64,000 bases of DNA from Pelobates cultripes (taxonomy: Eukaryota; Chordata; Amphibia; Anura; Pelobatidae), in assembly GCA_933207985.1 (NCBI GenBank), contig OW240915.1:109762329-109826328 (forward strand), read 5' to 3'. The notes under the pieces were generated by a model that saw only the letters and a list, made by a program, of their open reading frames with translations, did no database searches and had not been told where the DNA came from. This document shows positions 1 to 11,489 of the stretch, piece by piece. The translations under genes and the position numbers were made by a program. Position 1 is the first letter of the stretch, and every line of letters begins with the position of its first letter.

Positions 1-836
1 TCGCATGTACAATATATGTGTACAATATATGTGCAGGGATAACCCACCTGCTTTTAGGATATATGTGGGTCCCGTAGCCCTGGGTGAAATCCACAGGCCT
101 AACCCGCCCGAGCCAAACAAATGGCATCATGACAGCCTGGTGAGATAAACTACTGACTTCAAATCCAATTCAGTACTGCTCAGATGCAGTTATCGGCCTA
201 TGGGGCAACTTTGACATATACTCATTACTACCATACTGAGGGACAGCCGCATCTGGGATGGGGTGCCCATGTTGAGATGCTGGGTGAGAAAGATGGATCG
301 GGCTATTGGGTCCTCGTGTAGTTAGGAAATTGGATCATCAAATATCATTATGCAATGAGGGTTCTGTATTATGTTTAATGTTCTCTGGTTAGAGTTTACT
401 CATGCGTAAAAGCCTTGGCAATACAAATCTTATATATGGGCTATACATCGGTGGATTATCCGCCAACCCTCTTAGACCGCAAAATGGGTAGTGTTCTGCA
501 ACGCTCCTGAGATGGTCCCTTTTTTGCAAGCTGCGCAAAGGATTTTTGTATATACCTTATTTTCTGTATGGTTTACTATGGTTTATTTTTGTTTTGCTTT
601 TCTCCAAGACCCGAACATTTCTCATGTGTCTAACGCTGGACATAACACAACTAATAGTTGCAACTGCAATTGCACTACACTACCATTACAGGGAGCAGCA
701 ATGAAGAGGCTGCAGGTACGAGCGTTTCATATACCGACACCCATCACACATATTTATAGCCCGAGGTATCAACATTCAGGGAGAACGTACACTGGATGCA
801 CGTATTCAGTGCTGCAAAGAAACATAATGGTCTACG
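1..836 (+). other. Sequence upstream of L1 ORF2, no coding assigned
   Basis: This stretch directly precedes the decayed L1 ORF2 that starts near 837. It holds only short frames; the longest, 491-862, has no recognisable domain. It begins with a short duplicated motif (gtacaatatatgtg twice in the first 40 bases). By position it could be the inter-ORF region or degraded ORF1 of the same L1, but nothing in its translation proves that. Confidence 0.35.
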
Positions 837-3800
837 TTGATCATGTCAATGACTATGTTTAAAGTGTACTCCCTTAACTTTAAAGGATTAAACAGCCCCC
901 ATAAAAGACACCTGGCAATCCAAGAAATGATAAAGTCTAATGCAGCTATATTATGTTTTCAAGAAATACACCGGTGTTCCTGCAAACCCCCACAAATCTA
1001 CACTAAAACATATCCCCAGGCTTGTCATGTTTACTCCCCATACAAGTGCATAGGAGTCTCCATTTTCTTTCACACAGACTGGGTCTTCCAGGAGAGCAAG
1101 AAGTACACAGAAACTTTAGGCAGGCTACTGATCCTGATGGGAACCTTGAACGGATGAAGGGTACCCTTTTTTCCCAAACTACTTTTCGAACATAACTTAT
1201 ATGATATATGGCGCTCTACATATCTGAAAGAAAAAAACTATGACGTGCTTCTCCTTGATACATATGACATATTCCCGTATAGATCTTTGTATAGTAGATA
1301 AAACAACACTGCCTAATGTAGCGGAGGTGAACATCGGGTTGAGGACTTGGTCAGACCATGCCCCAGTAATAGTCACATTTAAATTGCTGTACCCAACAAG
1401 AGGAAGGGTAAAGTGGAGACTTAATGAAAAGTTGCTGCATGTCACCTCGGTGATGTCCAGGGTGTCCAGGGAAGCCTCTGAGTATTTAAAAGATGACAAG
1501 AAGAGAACAACACAGATGACATTCCCATACAGATAGTGTGGGCAGCACATAAAGACGTAATGATGTGGGTACTTATAAGGGAAGGCTCAAAATAAAAAAG
1601 AAGAACAGAAGACACTCACAGTAATCTCATGCGAGAACCGACAAAGTTTGAGCGAACTACACTCTCTCTCCCTCATAAGCACAGAGCGATGGGTGAGGTA
1701 CCTTAAACTGAAATACTACACACAAGCCAATAAAGTAGGCAAGCTCTTAGCCAACAAACTGAAGCCCAAGCAGCTCCATACTAAAATCCCCTTTATTTAT
1801 TCACCTACCAATGGCAAACTTTACAACCCGCCGAACATTGTCAATGAATTTACACAGTACTATCACAAACTATACAATCTGAAAGACGACCAGCTAACCT
1901 CACATCCATCCACATACACACCTTTCCGAATAGTACACCATTACCTCAACTTACCCGCACCAGAGCACATCACTAGATAGCCCATTCAGGGAAGAAGAGG
2001 TCAAATGTGCTATACTCTCCCTGCCAAAACACAAGGCCCCTGGTACTCATGGACTCTCTAATTAATATTACTACAAACTAGAACCTATTTTAACCCCATT
2101 CCTCACCATGCTTTTCAAGGATATCAATACCATAATACCATAATACCAAAATGCAGGTATTATGCCAAAAGAGATACTGGAAGCATACGTAGTAATGCTA
2201 CCCAAGCCGGGCAAAACACCTACAGTATGTAAACAAAAAATAGACCAATATCCCTGCTTAACGCAGGTATATGCTATATGCAAAAATGTGATAAAACCCT
2301 TGCTAACCGACATGGTGTTGGAGGAACAGGCGGGTTTTGTGCCAGGCAGACAAGCGGGGGAGAATACTAGACAATTCATAAATTTAATCAACTGGGCCAG
2401 AATTAGTAAACAGGGGGGGACGGTTCTGGCGCTTGACTCTGAAAAAACATTTGATCACTTGAACTGGGAGTATATGGAGTTAACACTAACAAAAATGGGA
2501 TTCTCCACTTGTACCCTGAGAGGGATTATGGCCCTTTATCAGTCCCCATAAAGTCTTCAACTTTTTTGTCTACGCCTTTCAATATTAGCAATGGCACTCA
2601 CCAAGGTTGCCCACTTTCACCACTCTTGTTCATGATATGTTTGGAGACAGTCATAAATCACATTAAATCTCATCCAGGAATCTGGGGTCTTACCACACCA
2701 ACTGGGGAACAAAAAATTGCATTGTTTGTGGGTGATGTACTGCTCTTCCTTACCCACCCACAAACATCCATTCCAAATCGGATGGACCTCCTAACACAGT
2801 ATGGTCAGATCTCATACTACAAAACAATCTTAAAAAACACATGTACTGCCCATTGGCATCCCTCTCTCTACAGTGATAACCCCTAAAGAATTCCCACCCC
2901 TTCGACTGGAGAAAAACATCTGTAAAATATCTGGGTATTAACCTAGCAACGTCAGACGCACAACTTATTCAAGAGGACCATGTGTCTTTAACTCACAAAT
3001 TGCAGACACAATTAGATAAGTGTCAAGATTTAGACATATATACCACACCCTGGCACTACTAGGTAAACTCCTGAAGAGATTTCAGGCCATTTTCAACACA
3101 TACATTTGGAAAAAGAGACCGCCGAGAATAGCAAGACGATTAACATGGCTACCACCATCCAAGGAAGGCTTAGGCATTCCAAACGTGAAATCATACTAAA
3201 AAGTAGCGGTTTTGGGGCAGGGACTGGGGGTCCTGTCAGGCACCAAGCCACCCCTGGAGGATGCGTGTCTATATCCAAACAAGTTAGAACACATGCTAAG
3301 GTCATTTTTTAAATGGGAGCCTAAGAGGTACAGATCCATGTCCAGCACATGATTCCTTTTACACAGCTGGTGGGTATGGGCACGCATTCTCACAGGTACA
3401 GATAACCTCATAATATTTGCCCCCACAAACACCCTTTCACCATTTTCAGAGGACATACCCATGGGGCCCTGGATTCAAAAGTTGTAATATCCATACAAAA
3501 CCTGTACAAATCACAAAGCCTCAAATCTTTCCCAGAGCTACAAAAATAATTTGCCCTTCCAGCTAAGGCCATTTTAATTTTCATAAGAATAAAACATATA
3601 ACACAAGCACATAACATACGACATTGTAAAGAATTCCAACTCACAAACTATCGTATAGGCAAAGGTACAAAGGCGAAACCCCACTCCCTATCTTGCAATG
3701 CCATTTATGACGCAGACCCATTGACCAAACACACCTATATAGAGCAGTGGAAAAAGACTTTGACACCACTATCCCAGCCCCATTATGGCTTCAAGCGATA

Positions 3801-3944
3801 CAAACAACAAGAGCATTCTGTAACAGCCTTTCCCACTGGGAGTCATGCTGTAAGTTATTAATGAGGTGGTATTTGGTTCCAGTCAGACTAGTAAAAATCT
3901 ATCACAATGTTTTGCCATTGTTTTGGTGATGTGACCTACACAGT
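837..3944 (+). pseudogene. L1 ORF2 pseudogene, endonuclease and reverse transcriptase part
   Basis: In an intact L1, ORF2 nicks target DNA and reverse transcribes the element's RNA. The order visible here is: endonuclease N-terminus at 846-1150 (SLNFKGLNSP, then LCFQEIH, matching the usual LQETH box); endonuclease C-terminus at 1255-1390 (SRIDLCIVD, then WSDHAPV); linker at 1680-2060 ending in a KHKAPGTHG box; RT fingers and palm at 2160-2760 (QAGFVPGRQ, ALDSEKTFDHLNWEYM, GTHQGCPLSPLLF). The catalytic YADD position reads FVGD near 2728-2739, so an active-site Asp is lost. The thumb and connection run to 3944 (WKKRPPRIARRL near 3107; RWYLVPVRLVKIYHNVLP just before the break). At least six frame breaks are present. 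Confidence 0.85.
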
Positions 3945-4216
3945 TGTTCTCTCTTTTTTTTCTGTTCTTTTTTTTTTTTTTTTTTTAAGCGCATTGTCAG
4001 GTACATGTTGGAGGTAAGACATATGACAGGTTACATGAGTTGATGCTGTGACATTTTATTAAAGAGAAATTGTTGAGCTTTTTTTTTTGTTTGAAAACAC
4101 AAGATAATTCAGCAATTTTCTCATTGTAAGTAAACAGTATGCAGAGTGAGTCATTGCTTAAAAAAAAAACACATTGTTAGAGGTATTTCTATGAACAGTT
4201 GCACAATTTTTAAGAT

Positions 4217-4522
4217 GAAACTTGTTTTCTGTCTTTTTTCTGCACTCCAGTGCTCAGTCACTTCTCCAAAGGAGAAACCACAAGAGGAGATTTGTGGTTT
4301 CTCCTTTAGAGGTTGGAAGCAGCAGGCTGGTTTGGAGCATTGGAGTGCAGAAGTATAACAGCCAAGTTGACTGAGCACTGGAGTGCAGATTTTGGCAGTC
4401 AAGGTGACCGAGCACAGGAGTGCAGAAGTTGGCAGTCAAGGTGACTGAGCACTGGAGTGCAGAAGTTGGCAGTCAAGGTGACTGAGCACTGGAGTGCAGA
4501 AAAGAGACAGAAAACAAGTTTT
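4217..4522. repeat. Foldback structure with internal 37-38-bp minisatellite
   Basis: Arms at 4217-4261 and 4478-4522 are reverse complements over 45 bp with about two mismatches. Just inside the left arm a second hairpin has perfect 16-bp arms (4268-4283 and 4292-4307) and an 8-nt loop. Between this and the right arm, a unit of about 37-38 bp containing actgagcactggagtgcaga recurs about four times with small changes (4346-4500). The left arm contains the same 20-mer in reverse complement. Confidence 0.85.
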
Positions 4523-5294
4523 CCTGCCTTTCCCTGCTGACCACCGCTTGGGTATTAAATATACAAAAGAGAGCTGTGGATCTCACTTAAGGATTAAAGG
4601 GCGCTATACACTAGAACCAGGTGATCTATTGGCTCTCTGGAAATTTTTCATCCACATCATTATTGTTTGTACCATCTGCACTATGATTGTGTTATATATT
4701 GTCCACATATTTGTGTAAAGTGTTTTATCAAGTACACCCATCTTCAATATCATTACTCAGGTATACTAGAGCTCCACTTATATTATTTTTTGTGTGTCTG
4801 ATTTCATTGTGGGGGTTAAGAGGGTCCCTCTCATAAGTGTTGAGCCTACCTTATTCATTGTATTATTTTGTAAACTCTTTTGCATTTAGATAGGGCCAGT
4901 TATGCCCTATCCCGTGAGAGCACTGCCATTGATGTATAAATTGTGTCCCTCTGGTGGGGGGGTGTAGTGTGAGTGGAGAGCGCCAGGGGGGTCCATGTGG
5001 CCCAAACTCTGTACCCGCATCCCCTGCACATCAGAGGCTCATGATGACGTGAGTTTGACCTCACAAAACTAGTAAGGACCTATTCGGCATCTGCCGCCAA
5101 AATTACTGAATTGTGGTGGAATGCAGGAGGAGAGATCAGTGGAACGCACGCAGCACTTTTTCACATACTGACATCTATCTTTCTCCGGCCGGAGTGAAGG
5201 ACTGTGACAGCCACTAACAGTCTTTCAGTACAGCATTCTCACGATACACTCAGTTTTTAGCTACTAATTGTGAGTGTTTTTAATTCATTTTACT

Positions 5295-6284
5295 TAATTA
5301 TTATTACTATTGCCATTTATATAGCGCCAACAGATTCCGTAGCGCTTTACAATATTTTGAGAGGGGGGATGTAACAATAAATAGGACTATTACAAGAAAA
5401 CTTACAGGAACAATAGGTTGAAGAGGACCCTGCTCAAACGAGCTTACAGACTATAGGAGGTGGGGTAGGAAACATTAGGACAGGAAATATCAAGTAGGAG
5501 TGAAGCAGAGCTGGAGGAGAGAGCAAAGCACTGTCCCATAGTAGAGAGCAGGAGACAGGTATGTAAGGTAGAGATTACTCTGGGAGGCCATAAGCTTTCC
5601 TGAAGAGATGGGTTTTAAGGCCCTTCTTAAATGATTGAAAACTAGGGGAAAGTCTGATGGCAGTAGGCAAGCTATTCCATAGGAGAGGAGCCGCCCGCGA
5701 GAGGTCCTGCAAGCGCGAGTTAGCCGTACGGGTGAGAGCAACGGTCAGGAGGTGGTAACGGGCAGAGCGGAGGGTACGACATATCTATGGATTAGTGAAG
5801 AGATATAAGAGGGGCTAGAATTGTTCAGTGCTTTAAATGTATGGGTTAGCACTTTGAATTGACTCCTATAGCATACAGGGAGCCAATGTAAGGACTGGCA
5901 GAGGGGTGAGGTGTGAGAGGACCGACTAGAGAAGAAAATCAGTCTAGCTGCAGCATTCATTACAGACTGTAGCGGGGCAATACGGCTTTTGGGGAGACCA
6001 ATCAGGAGAGGGTTACAGTAATCCATGCAGGAAATTACTAGAGCATGGACAAGCTTCTCGGTAGCATCTTGCGTAAGAAAGGGGCGGGTGCGGGCTATGT
6101 TTTTGAGTTGGAACCTACAGGACTTGGCAACAAACTGGATGTGAGACTCAAAGGTGAGACCAGAGTCAAGTATGATGCCAAGACAGCATGCTTGCAGGGA
6201 TGGACTTATGTGGATATATCTGAGATGAAGGGAGAGCGAGAGAGGAGGATCAGTATTAGGAGGAGGAAAGACAATATATATTAA
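5295..6284 (-). mobile_element. L2-type LINE 3' fragment, minus strand
   Basis: On the minus strand this reads as the end of a reverse transcriptase followed by the characteristic L2 3' tail (gtaaagcgctacggaatctg, then a tatataaat stretch and ATT repeats, at 5285-5360). The 5' side is truncated near 6284. Related minus-strand pieces occur at 41858-42290 and 62850-62900, and a plus-strand tail at 59400-59610. Confidence 0.85.
5490..6026 (-). pseudogene. L2 reverse transcriptase C-terminus, decayed
   Basis: Frame 6026-5745 gives MDYCNPLLIGLPKS, LQSVMNAAARLIFFSSR, SLHWLPVCYRSQFKVL and TFKALNNSSPSYISSLIH, the standard end of the RT/thumb region in L2/CR1-group LINEs. After a frame break, 5741-5490 continues with TRACRTSRGRLLSYGIA and FPLVFNHLRRALKPI, the usual C-terminal tail. 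The catalytic palm is absent, so this is a 5'-truncated copy. Confidence 0.85.
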
Positions 6285-6850
6285 TAAATATATTTGAAAC
6301 AGTGAGCACTTTGGCTTTCCACCTTACTGTTTTTAAGAACAACGGGAGGATTGTGGTACTTAATACCAGCATATATGTTCTTTAAGTAATTTTTCCTTCT
6401 ATTTTGTTGTGCAATATTGAGATTAACATAGTTCAAGAAGGCACTGTCAGTACAAGAACAAATAGCCTGTTTAAATCAAAGTAACTCCAGCTGTGCTGGT
6501 AACTGGGGCTATCTGATACAGGCAGACAATATAAATCTTTGAAAATCTCTGAGTATCTTTTAACATTGTATCAACTGCATCCGAGCTAACAATTTTTGTG
6601 TCAATATTCCATAAAGACTGAAATTCAAATAATACTGGGACTAATATATTGAAACAATTTTGTTATACACAAACTGCTATTTTACTTCAATATTTCTTAA
6701 AGAGTTATTCCACACACCATAACTACTCCTGGCAATCTATTCGATTTTATCTAATATCACTCTCTTTCGATCTTTTAAGGCCTCATGGTTGGAGCTCGAG
6801 AGATATGCGACTGCTCTGTTCAGTTATCTGTCTTCGCCCCCCTATACAGT

Positions 6851-7258
6851 GGCTATCTTAAACACATCTTCTGGGAATGTCCCACATTGTTGACATTTTG
6901 GTAACAATAAAGGAGGCTCTCTCCCTGATATTACCAAAACCAATACCGTTTACACCGGAATGCTACCTCCTTCACCTATCCCCCACACTGCTTTCTTCAC
7001 ATGAAAGATTTGTTGCCATACACCTTCAAATAGCAGAAAAAAAAACAGTATAGCAAGTCATTGGAAGGGTATCAACGTGTCATCCTTTTTAGAAGTGTGG
7101 AACAGGGTGGAATCCACCTACGAATACGAGCATATGGCATTTAGAATAAAGGGCAAAGAAGAGGTCTACACTAAAATGTGGGCAAGTTGGAAATACATGT
7201 TCCAGTACCTGCCTTTTAAGTTAAAAGTTTATATAGACACCTTACCCGATACATAACC
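6851..7258 (+). pseudogene. L1 ORF2 pseudogene, C-terminal segment
   Basis: This is the missing end of the ORF2 interrupted at 3944. It opens with GYLKHIFWECPTLLTFW, the His-Cys half of the L1 C-terminal zinc knuckle, whose first Cys lies at about 3931. It continues through FLEVWNRVESTYEYEHM, KEEVYTKMWASW and YLPFKLKVYIDTLPDT to a stop near 7255. One frameshift lies around 7040. About 540 bp of 3' UTR follows, with an AATAAA near 7768 and an A-rich tail. Confidence 0.8.
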
Positions 7259-7795
7259 ATACGGTCTTATCGTGCTCTGTTTCTTATGTTTTACTTTTTC
7301 CCCTTTTTCTTTAGTTTTATTTAGAACCTTAATGCAGAGTAGGATATCACATTAGATCTGCACACAGGTACACATGTGCAGCATAATTCTTTCCCCTTGT
7401 ACTGAGCTGTAGATATTATGGAACTAACAAGTAGAGGTATAGAATCTTAGGAACCAAAGCACTAAATCACTCGGATAGGGCAGGTAAAAACACAAATATC
7501 CAGTCAGTCTTGCCTTCACCAGGAGTTTTATTTGTCATATTTGGTATTTTTGTTATATTTGTTATATCTGTTCATACCTGTGAATGCAGAGTGTATCACC
7601 GACATGTACTATGTGCACTGTAAATTGATAAACCTTTAGTATGGATGCATGCCATTATCTCCTTATACTTGTTGCCTTCACGATATAGGAAACTACAAAT
7701 GTCGCTATGTACCATATGCACTGCACATGATGTTTTGTACGCACTTTGTAATACTCTGTAAAATTCAATAAAAAATGAAATATAAAAAAAAAAAT

Positions 7796-9230
7796 ACTTC
7801 AGATACTGTACATCTCTGTCATTTTGTTTTCATTTATTTTTTCTCATCATATTGTTATTCACCTTCCTCGACTGCCAAATTTAACCATTTTTATGTTGTT
7901 TTAATATCACTACTTTTTTTTTTCCTTTCTCCTGTGAAGGTAAAACATATTTTAAAGCTATTAATGGAAAAATAATATGGACTATGCCCTATTATTCAAG
8001 AAATGCTTTCTAAAAATAATACTTTTCAAACCACGTTGAGTAGGCAACCTTCCTTTTCATGGTGGTGTTCAGAAAGGTATAACTATCTACAGATGATGAT
8101 AAGATGATAATATTTGTAATATTGTTTTGCAAATATGTAAATTGTGGTACTTTCTCCTTCATTTACACCTGTAGTAGCTTCTTCTATTAATAGCACCAAA
8201 AATCTTAATTTAATTCTAATTGAGAATTAATGAAATCAGATGCATCAAACCTCTAATTCTTTACTGAAACTGAAGCATTTTAATATTCTTTTCCCACGTT
8301 TACTATAAATCATACAATTTTAGCAATACCATTTCCCACTCTGAAACTGACACTGCTATTGGGTGAGTATTCTACACCTTAAGGTCTCATTTGCTCATTT
8401 TATTGGCTTCAATCTCTTTACACTTTCGAGTCTGGAATTATCAAAATTTCAATCAGAGGCCTCTAGGAGATGACAGCATGAGACAATGACCATGTTCCAA
8501 CAGAATGATGTCACTTCATCATACAGATTCCTCATGTGTTTCACCTTGGCAATATCTTTTCTCACCCTAAGGTTACTATCTGGCTTGTGTAAAAACACAT
8601 TTATTATTTTTTAGGAAGTGTGTGTTGTTCTATCCTGGAATACCATTTAAGTATCATATGTTAAAATATTAATAGGAAAAAAAATTACCATAGCTGATTT
8701 ATAAAAGAAAGTGTCTGCAGACATTGTCAATAGACATTATAAAGCGTTGTGTTGAGCATTTAAACTAAAATATATTAAACTAATATTCTGCTGTAGTTTT
8801 GCCTCCAAGCTATTCACCTCAGCTCTGCAACAGAAAAAAAATGTCAAAAACTAAAATTTCAGCTTTAATATAATAAAAAAACAATGTGATATATATATGA
8901 AAAGTATAATATATTAGAGTTATAGGAAATGTGGTATCATGTTAATGTACTGTCTCAATTAAGTACATGAGAATGAGAATACATCCTCTAGCATTTCAAT
9001 GAGAATGCATCCCCTAGCATTTCAATGAGAATGCATCTGCTAGGATTCCAGGAGCAAAAGTACCTTATGTCTTATCCTTGGGCTAAAGGAAACTACACAG
9101 TAGTGGTAGGTGCAGATTCACCCATCGCTGTTTTAATTATGAACAGTGAGGTTATGTTCAGTAATATTTCTCCATTTCCTTACAATGAACCATGCATGTG
9201 GGAGCAGGCTAGTCTGGGGTGACCAGATCC
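7796..9230. other. AT-rich stretch without recognised genes
   Basis: No coding frame with recognisable content was seen. Around 8955-9050 a short unit, caatgagaatgcatc followed by a tagcattt/taggatt stretch, is repeated three times in tandem at roughly 30-bp spacing. The rest looks like unique or very old repeat DNA. Confidence 0.5.
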
Positions 9231-9246
9231 ACCATGTTTTCTGGGA

Positions 9247-9411
9247 CACACACACACATATATATATATAAACAAATTTAAAAAATGCTGCACTCCCTGA
9301 AATTCTCCGATAACTGCCCGGTGCTGATCGGCAAAAATGTAAGTAGAAAAGTAGATAGCACTCCAAGGTCTCTTTTCAATAAGAATTAACTTTTTGACAT
9401 TGTGACATTTG

Positions 9412-9464
<53 letters not shown>

Positions 9465-9475
9465 TATATATTTGT
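9247..9475. repeat. CA/TA microsatellites around a minus-strand repeat tail
   Basis: A (CA)n(TA)n run lies at 9247-9270 and a long (TA)n run at 9418-9456, followed by CA and TA steps to 9470. Between them, 9271-9417 on the minus strand resembles the tail downstream of the hammerhead-like motif near 29.5 kb: an aataaga-like step, a T/A-rich run, then ccttggagtgc. I read it as an antisense fragment of the same family. That assignment is tentative. Confidence 0.55.
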
Positions 9476-9600
9476 GTAAGGGGCAAATAGCCGTATATGG
9501 TTCCAGCATAAGCGTAGGATAGTATAAAGGGAGCAAGTCAGTTGTGGTGTGCTTTAGACCGACAATACGGTAGGCCTGTAAATAAAGAGGGCCCACCAAG
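9474..9600 (-). repeat. Split direct repeat B2
   Basis: About 125 bp, matching 9780-9905 with a small indel and scattered substitutions. Both copies run from gtgtaaggggcaaatag to gtaaataaagagggc and share cataagcgtaggatagtata. The match stops sharply at gagggc, beyond which the flanks differ. Confidence 0.85.
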
Positions 9601-9667
9601 GAGTAAGAAAGTAAAGTAAATGGAAAGAAAAGAGAAAGTGTTGAAATGAGGAGTGGGTGGGAGGGTC

Positions 9668-9779
9668 ATTCTGATGCTGACCTCAAGCGATATGGAGTCA
9701 GGTAAGGGGTGTCCCTTATATAGGGAAGTGAATTAATTTAAGCCCCTCCCACAAATACAGGCCAAACGGCTTTAATACT
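9668..9779 (-). repeat. Split direct repeat A2
   Basis: About 111 bp, matching 16003-16113 at roughly 90 percent identity by eye. Both copies contain gtaaggggtgtccctta and cccctcccacaaatacag and end with aaacggc(t/c)ttaata. It adjoins B1 directly, as expected for the B1-A2 junction of a split-direct-repeat element. Confidence 0.85.
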
Positions 9780-9905
9780 TGTGTAAGGGGCAAATAGTCG
9801 TATATGGAGTAAGGTTCCAACATAAGCGTAGGATAGTATAAAGGGAGCAAGTCGGTTGTGGTGTGCCGAGGCTGACGATACGGTAGGCCTGTAAATAAAG
9901 AGGGC
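9780..9905 (-). repeat. Split direct repeat B1
   Basis: Partner of the 9474-9600 repeat; see there for the shared landmarks. It lies between the recombinase remnant and A2. Confidence 0.85.
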
Positions 9906-9995
9906 AAAAATGAATAATCAAATATAATAAAACTTAAATAAAGTCAACAAATATATACAAATTAACCAAACATTTCCTTAAATGCATTATGGTAT

Positions 9996-10418
9996 TTAAT
10001 TCCTGACAGGATTTTGAAGGTAGGAATCTAGGACCGCAACTGGACACCATTTGTTGTAGGTAGGATAGTATGTTATCTCTACTGTTGGTGCGTGTTGACT
10101 CGTTTCGGAATGTGGTAGAGCCAATAGGTAATGATATATGTGTTTACATACGTGGAATCGTTGAAGACAATGATCTGTCTGAGTGGTGGTGATGGTAGCG
10201 GATTCTCTGGCCTGAGAAAGACATAGAAGGCAGTATGCATGGCTGGTAATGGCCGACTTCGTAGTATAATTGAATGGTTGTAGATCTAATAGGTCCGATA
10301 AGGATGGAAAAGTTGGATGGCTATTGGTAATCTCTGAGAGGAACGTGCTAAAATGGATTCCTGAAAAAGTATATTCTTGTCTGGTATGATAGCATGAAGT
10401 TATGGTAGTTTTGGCCAT
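9996..10418 (-). pseudogene. Tyrosine recombinase remnant of the Ngaro-like element
   Basis: Such recombinases integrate the circular DNA copy of DIRS-order elements. The 140-residue frame shows the N-terminal SAM-like helices (FSGIHFSTFL at residues 18-27, FPSLSDLLDL at 38-47). It then shows the first catalytic-Arg region (LCLSQARESAT, Arg71) and the strand LALPHSETSQ at 99-108 followed by WCPVAVLDSYL at 124-134, where family members read SKTDQ ... CPV..L..YL. The Lys of that box is Glu here. The frame stops before the HxxR and Tyr boxes, which I could not find between here and B1. The protein is therefore truncated. Confidence 0.65.
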
Positions 10419-10615
10419 AGGTTATTCTGTGTTGTTGAATGCTTGTAAAATACATAATTAATGGTGTGTGAGATAGTTTTAGTTTAAGATGGCAAAAAGA
10501 AGCAAAACCTAGGATAAATGTTATGACACAGGTTGAACTATGTCGTGTTCCAATGAGATTTTTTAAGCCAAGTGAAAAGCTGTGTTATGCATTCTACAAG
10601 TATGAGACAAAAGTG

Positions 10616-11248
10616 CTAGGTGGGATAGTGCATGCTATGCTGCATGAGTATGTCTAATCCATGATTTTGTCTCTGGAACGAAAGAGTGGCCGTGACTGTA
10701 TTGGCGGCTGTAGGAAGCGTATGATGAACATGCCTGGAATATAAATGAGACAATTGTCGGCAGTGACATCTTCTGATCATCATGTTGGAAGCTTGGAAAA
10801 AAAGGGGAAAGTACTCTGGATGTGGAAGTGTGGTCTTGTCGTATGATTTGCATGGCAAAATTAAGGAACCTGGTAGGGATTGTAGTTCCTTGCGGTTGTA
10901 AATACTAAACAGGAGGTAGTGATTGATGTAGTTGAGAATGTTCCCTATTTGTCTTGTGGTAACTTGCGTGTAGGGATGCCGACTCAAGTCGTATGCCCAG
11001 TAATGTGATGATAGTGTCTGGGCCTTCTGTTTCTCATGGGGTACTGGGACGACCAAGTGGTCAACCAGACTAAGCTGCCGTGAGGCTTCTAGTATACATA
11101 TGTTATCTTTGATCAACGAGAAGTCTTCTAGATAGTGTATGACTGTAAGACCTCTGGATATGTTATCATAACCAGCACAGAGTATCTGCGAATCTCGATA
11201 GTTGGCTAATCTGTAGCCCGAAAGTTGAGCGGGGAAAGGATTGACCAT
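10616..11248 (-). pseudogene. DIRS/Ngaro-type reverse transcriptase remnant
   Basis: The frame contains VIHYLEDFSLI (residues 36-46), which corresponds to the YLDD catalytic box with Asp changed to Glu at residue 41. VPVPHEKQKAQTL (about residues 67-79) corresponds to the VP..HEKTEGP motif of DIRS-type RTs. KELQSLPGSLILPCKSY (about 120-136) corresponds to the thumb ELQSL.GSLNFAC box. The fingers and first palm motifs are missing, apparently by internal deletion before residue 30. No RNase H region is evident. Residues 150-210 are not assignable. Confidence 0.65.
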
Positions 11249-11489
11249 TTTATGCCATGTATGTGCCAGTGTGTAGGGTAGATGGTAGCCGTTTACTGCA
11301 TGGATGATATTGGTCTTACTTAACCAAGCTTCAACCCATGCTTGAGCTATAGCTGTAAAGGTAGATCAATGGTGTTGTATAGTAAGAAAACTCCTCGGAG
11401 GGTATGAGGGAGTTGAGACTTGGGGTAGCGGAGGTGTGTGGTGCCAATAAGTCTATGGTTAGTCATTGTTTAAGGGAAGATTCAGAACA

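Larger units (their letters stand above)
3945..6840 (-). mobile_element. 2.9-kb minus-strand retro-insertion inside the L1
   Basis: This segment separates the two halves of the L1 ORF2. It is flanked by cctacacagt (3935-3944) and cctatacagt (6841-6850), a 10-bp target-site duplication with one mismatch. Its left edge is T-rich (3945-3988), which is an A tail on the minus strand, and TTTATT at 4055-4060 gives an AATAAA on that strand. It is therefore a retrotransposed unit read right to left. It carries an L2 fragment and a foldback minisatellite. The rest, 4523-5290 and 6285-6840, has no domain that I recognise. Confidence 0.7.
837..7795 (+). mobile_element. L1/Tx1-clade LINE, decayed and split by a later insertion
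   Basis: A single + strand non-LTR retrotransposon can be followed as an AP-type endonuclease, a reverse transcriptase, a C-terminal zinc-knuckle segment, a short 3' UTR and an A-rich tail at about 7770-7795. Its 5' boundary is not visible. The coding sequence breaks off after 3944 and resumes at 6851. The two halves join in a sensible frame, giving the Cys-His knuckle typical of L1 ORF2. The intervening 2.9 kb is therefore a younger insertion. Many stops and frameshifts make the element inactive. Confidence 0.85.

Noticed and set aside
1197..1550. 117-codon minus-strand frame
   Set aside because: It is antisense to the L1 endonuclease C-terminal region, which is the real coding remnant here.
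9180..9599. 139-codon minus-strand frame
   Set aside because: It runs through a TA microsatellite and the split direct repeat B2. The isoleucine/tyrosine run is the TA repeat translated.
9474..9905. Ordinary LTR pair around the YR element
   Set aside because: The repeats are not simple terminal copies. They alternate as B1-A2-B2 with A1 at the far end, which fits split direct repeats rather than LTRs.
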